Source: Candidatus Heimdallarchaeota archaeon (GTDB taxonomy: Archaea; Asgardarchaeota; Heimdallarchaeia; Heimdallarchaeales; Kariarchaeaceae). From it: 42,489 nucleotides of DNA. The notes under the pieces were generated by a model. The model was not told the origin of the DNA. It searched no databases and was given only the letters and a program-made list of their open reading frames with translations. Positions within the stretch are counted from its first letter, which is position 1. The number at the start of each line of letters is the position of its first letter. The stretch spans positions 1-42,489 of the forward strand of contig WAMJ01000263.1 in the NCBI GenBank assembly GCA_015522385.1, in the 5' to 3' direction. Positions 40,957 to 42,489 of the stretch are shown in pieces. A program made the translations under genes and the position numbers.

Positions 40957-42489
40957 TTAGATAATTGTCTGCAACAGAAGGACGTCGACATTCACAAGGT
41001 TCTGTGTGTTGGGAACCTGGTAGTTGTCAAGGCTGAAAGCGTTCAGTGCTGCAGGAGCGGGATGTGTGACATCGAGCGTGAAGCTGACAGTACTACCCGA
41101 GTAGAAGTTCACCCTAATTGCCCATGTACCTGCCTGTGTTGCAGCGTAGGTTATGGTCTCGGGGTTGTTGAGGGTGTATGCTCTTGCAACATAACTATTT
41201 CCGTTAGGATCAACTCCGGGTGCGTAGAGGTACATGTCGAGATCGGTCGAACCTGCCCATGAGAGGGTGGCTGAGATGTCGCCTGCACTTCCTAGATCGA
41301 AGTAGAAGATCTGGTTGGGGCTTGACGAGCTGACTGAACCTGTGAAGGTGTCGGTAACAGTTGATGGTGGTGGTGCACCAGTACCCGGTGGGTGGGTGAC
41401 GTCGAGCGTGAAGCTGACAGCACTACCCGAATAGAAGTTCACCCTGATTGCCCATGTGCCGGTCTGTGTTGCAGCGTAGGTTATGGTCTCTGGGTTGTTG
41501 AGGGTGTATGCCCTTGCAACGTAACTGTTTCCATTAGGATCTGCTCCAGGTGCGTAAAGGTACATGTCGAGATCGGTCGAACCTGCCCATGAGAGGGTGG
41601 CCGAAATGTCTCCTGCACTACCTACGTCGAAGTAGAAGATCTGGTTGGGGCTTGATGAGCTGACTGAACCAGTAAAGGTCTCAGTGATGGGTCCTGTCTG
41701 GGTATTGCTCACGGTGAAACTGCCGGATGCTGTTCCCTGATTACCCGCTGCATCGAATGCCCTAAAGTTGATGGTGTATGTGCCATCTGCCATGGTGGTT
41801 GTATCGAGTGTTGCGGTCCATGAATTGCCTGCAGAGTTGCTGAGTGCGACCCATGCACCTCCATTAATGTTGTAATCAGCAGAGGTGACTCCGACATTAT
41901 CTGTGATGGTTGCATCGACGGTTATTGTTCCAGAAACTGTTCCAGTTGGGCTCACGATGGTGATCGACGGTGCAGTTGTGTCCGCAGGGGTTTGGGTTGT
42001 GGCGGAAGCGGATGTTGACAGTGCTCCCTCGTTTCCTGCAGCGTCAAATGCTGATACCTGATAGGAGTAGGTCGTGCTTGCACTTAGACCTGTGTCGCTG
42101 TAGCTGGTTGTGGTGCTGGTGGTCAGGAGAGTTCCATCTCTGTAGATGTTATATCCAGTGACACCGACGTTGTCGGTAGCTGCATTCCAGCTGAGGTCGA
42201 TCTGTGATGTGCTGACGGCGCTTGCAGTGAGACCAGTCACCTGTGAGGGTGCAGTAGTATCACCAGTTGCAGATCCGGGGTGAGTTACATCCAGTGTGTA
42301 GGATGAGGTCGCTCCTGAGTACAGGTTAACCCTGATGGCGTACTGACCAGTTGTTGTGGCACTGTAGGTCATCGTTTCAGGGTTGGAGGTTGTGTAAGCT
42401 CTTACGAGGTACCCTGTTGCACTGTTTGGGTCTGCTCCAGGGGCGTATAGGTACATATCAAGGTCTGCAGAGGTTCCCCAGTTAAGTGT
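40957..42489 (-). CDS. Secreted repetitive protein with PPC and fibronectin type III domains (C-terminal part)
   Basis: The 3' part of a large extracellular protein; the frame is still open at 42489. From N to C it has a PPC (pre-peptidase C-terminal) domain cut by the window edge (DLDMYLYAPGADPN), an FN3 domain (TAPSQVTGLTASAVSTSQID to AFDAAGNEG), an Ig-like domain (SPTGTVSGTITVDATITDN to AFDAAGNQG), then two near-identical PPC domains (NQIFYFDVGSAGDISATLSW). The last 35 residues have no membrane anchor, only a hydrophobic end (VNVDVLLLQTII). These domains occur in secreted proteases and surface adhesins; no catalytic part is visible here. Confidence 0.85.
   Translation of the reverse strand, partial: TLNWGTSADLDMYLYAPGADPNSATGYLVRAYTTSNPETMTYSATTTGQYAIRVNLYSGATSSYTLDVTHPGSATGDTTAPSQVTGLTASAVSTSQIDLSWNAATDNVGVTGYNIYRDGTLLTTSTTTSYSDTGLSASTTYSYQVSAFDAAGNEGALSTSASATTQTPADTTAPSITIVSPTGTVSGTITVDATITDNVGVTSADYNINGGAWVALSNSAGNSWTATLDTTTMADGTYTINFRAFDAAGNQGTASGSFTVSNTQTGPITETFTGSVSSSSPNQIFYFDVGSAGDISATLSWAGSTDLDMYLYAPGADPNGNSYVARAYTLNNPETITYAATQTGTWAIRVNFYSGSAVSFTLDVTHPPGTGAPPPSTVTDTFTGSVSSSSPNQIFYFDLGSAGDISATLSWAGSTDLDMYLYAPGVDPNGNSYVARAYTLNNPETITYAATQAGTWAIRVNFYSGSTVSFTLDVTHPAPAALNAFSLDNYQVPNTQNLVNVDVLLLQTII
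41066..41357. repeat. PPC-domain DNA repeat, copy 1
   Basis: Encodes the last PPC domain. It is nearly identical to 41396-41687, offset 330 bp; differences are mostly single-base changes such as ctgagatgtcgcctgcact against ccgaaatgtctcctgcact. It reflects recent domain duplication inside the gene. Confidence 0.85.
41396..41687. repeat. PPC-domain DNA repeat, copy 2
   Basis: Second copy of the same unit. A third, more diverged copy starts near 42279 and is cut by the window end. Confidence 0.85.

Noticed and set aside
41066..41687. Direct repeats as a mobile element or CRISPR
   Set aside because: The repeats lie in frame within one gene and encode whole PPC domains.

Overview
The window comes from an archaeon, most likely an Asgard archaeon of the Heimdallarchaeia type. 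This placement is inferred from gene content and not from a phylogeny. Archaeal markers are: an archaeal-type RNase P RNA, a tRNA-Met(CAU) with a short intron after the anticodon that can form a bulge-helix-bulge, Kae1, Tsr3, F420 biosynthesis (CofE), a geranylgeranyl reductase, a Sec11-type signal peptidase using Ser/His, and TATA boxes about 25 bp upstream of start codons. The Asgard hint is a Rag/Arf-like small GTPase fused to a roadblock-like domain. Base composition looks even and I see no insertion sequence, prophage, CRISPR array or rRNA.

Layout. 1-281: start of a 2-oxoacid oxidoreductase alpha subunit (minus strand, runs off the window). 615-1826: Glu/Leu/Phe/Val dehydrogenase-like protein. 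1811-6152: a bacillithiol-type thiol locus, bshC-tsr3-bshA on the minus strand, divergent from a thioredoxin-reductase-like flavoprotein. 6202-8263: zinc-ribbon/coiled-coil protein and an intramembrane protease-like protein. 8341-12344: ClpB with a strong BRE/TATA promoter and a palindromic candidate operator, followed by a three-gene hypothetical operon with a winged-helix regulator. 12345-15797: S9 peptidase, HAD phosphatase and CofE. 15926-18267: geranylgeranyl reductase overlapping a dihydroorotate-dehydrogenase-like flavoprotein. 18300-22607: small hypothetical protein, GTPase-roadblock fusion, PIG-L deacetylase (BshB candidate), RNase P RNA and a pseudo-receiver protein. 22670-26220: HyuA/HyuB pair. 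26396-28795: signal peptidase with an extra ectodomain, membrane protein, SDR. 28987-31066: SurE, tRNA-Met, two related membrane proteins. 31195-32476: receiver-domain protein and HPt protein. 32526-36893: cobalamin adenosyltransferase, Cys/His-rich small protein, hexapeptide protein, arginase, Nudix-metallo-beta-lactamase fusion, HIT protein. 36890-40863: hypothetical, Kae1, membrane protein with zinc ribbon, SepF-like protein, sugar-epimerase-like protein. 40957-42489: 3' part of a repetitive secreted protein with PPC and FN3 domains.

How the genes fit together. The most notable theme is low-molecular-weight thiol chemistry: candidates for all three bacillithiol steps (BshA glycosyltransferase, BshB-like deacetylase, BshC ligase) lie within 19 kb, beside a disulfide-reductase-like flavoprotein with a CxxC but a degenerate NADPH motif. 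A second theme is signalling built from receiver, HPt, roadblock-like and small-GTPase modules. Many genes are probably transcribed without leaders: the TATA box sits 24-28 bp before an ATG, GTG or TTG start. Shine-Dalgarno motifs appear mainly before internal operon genes and a few leadered transcripts.
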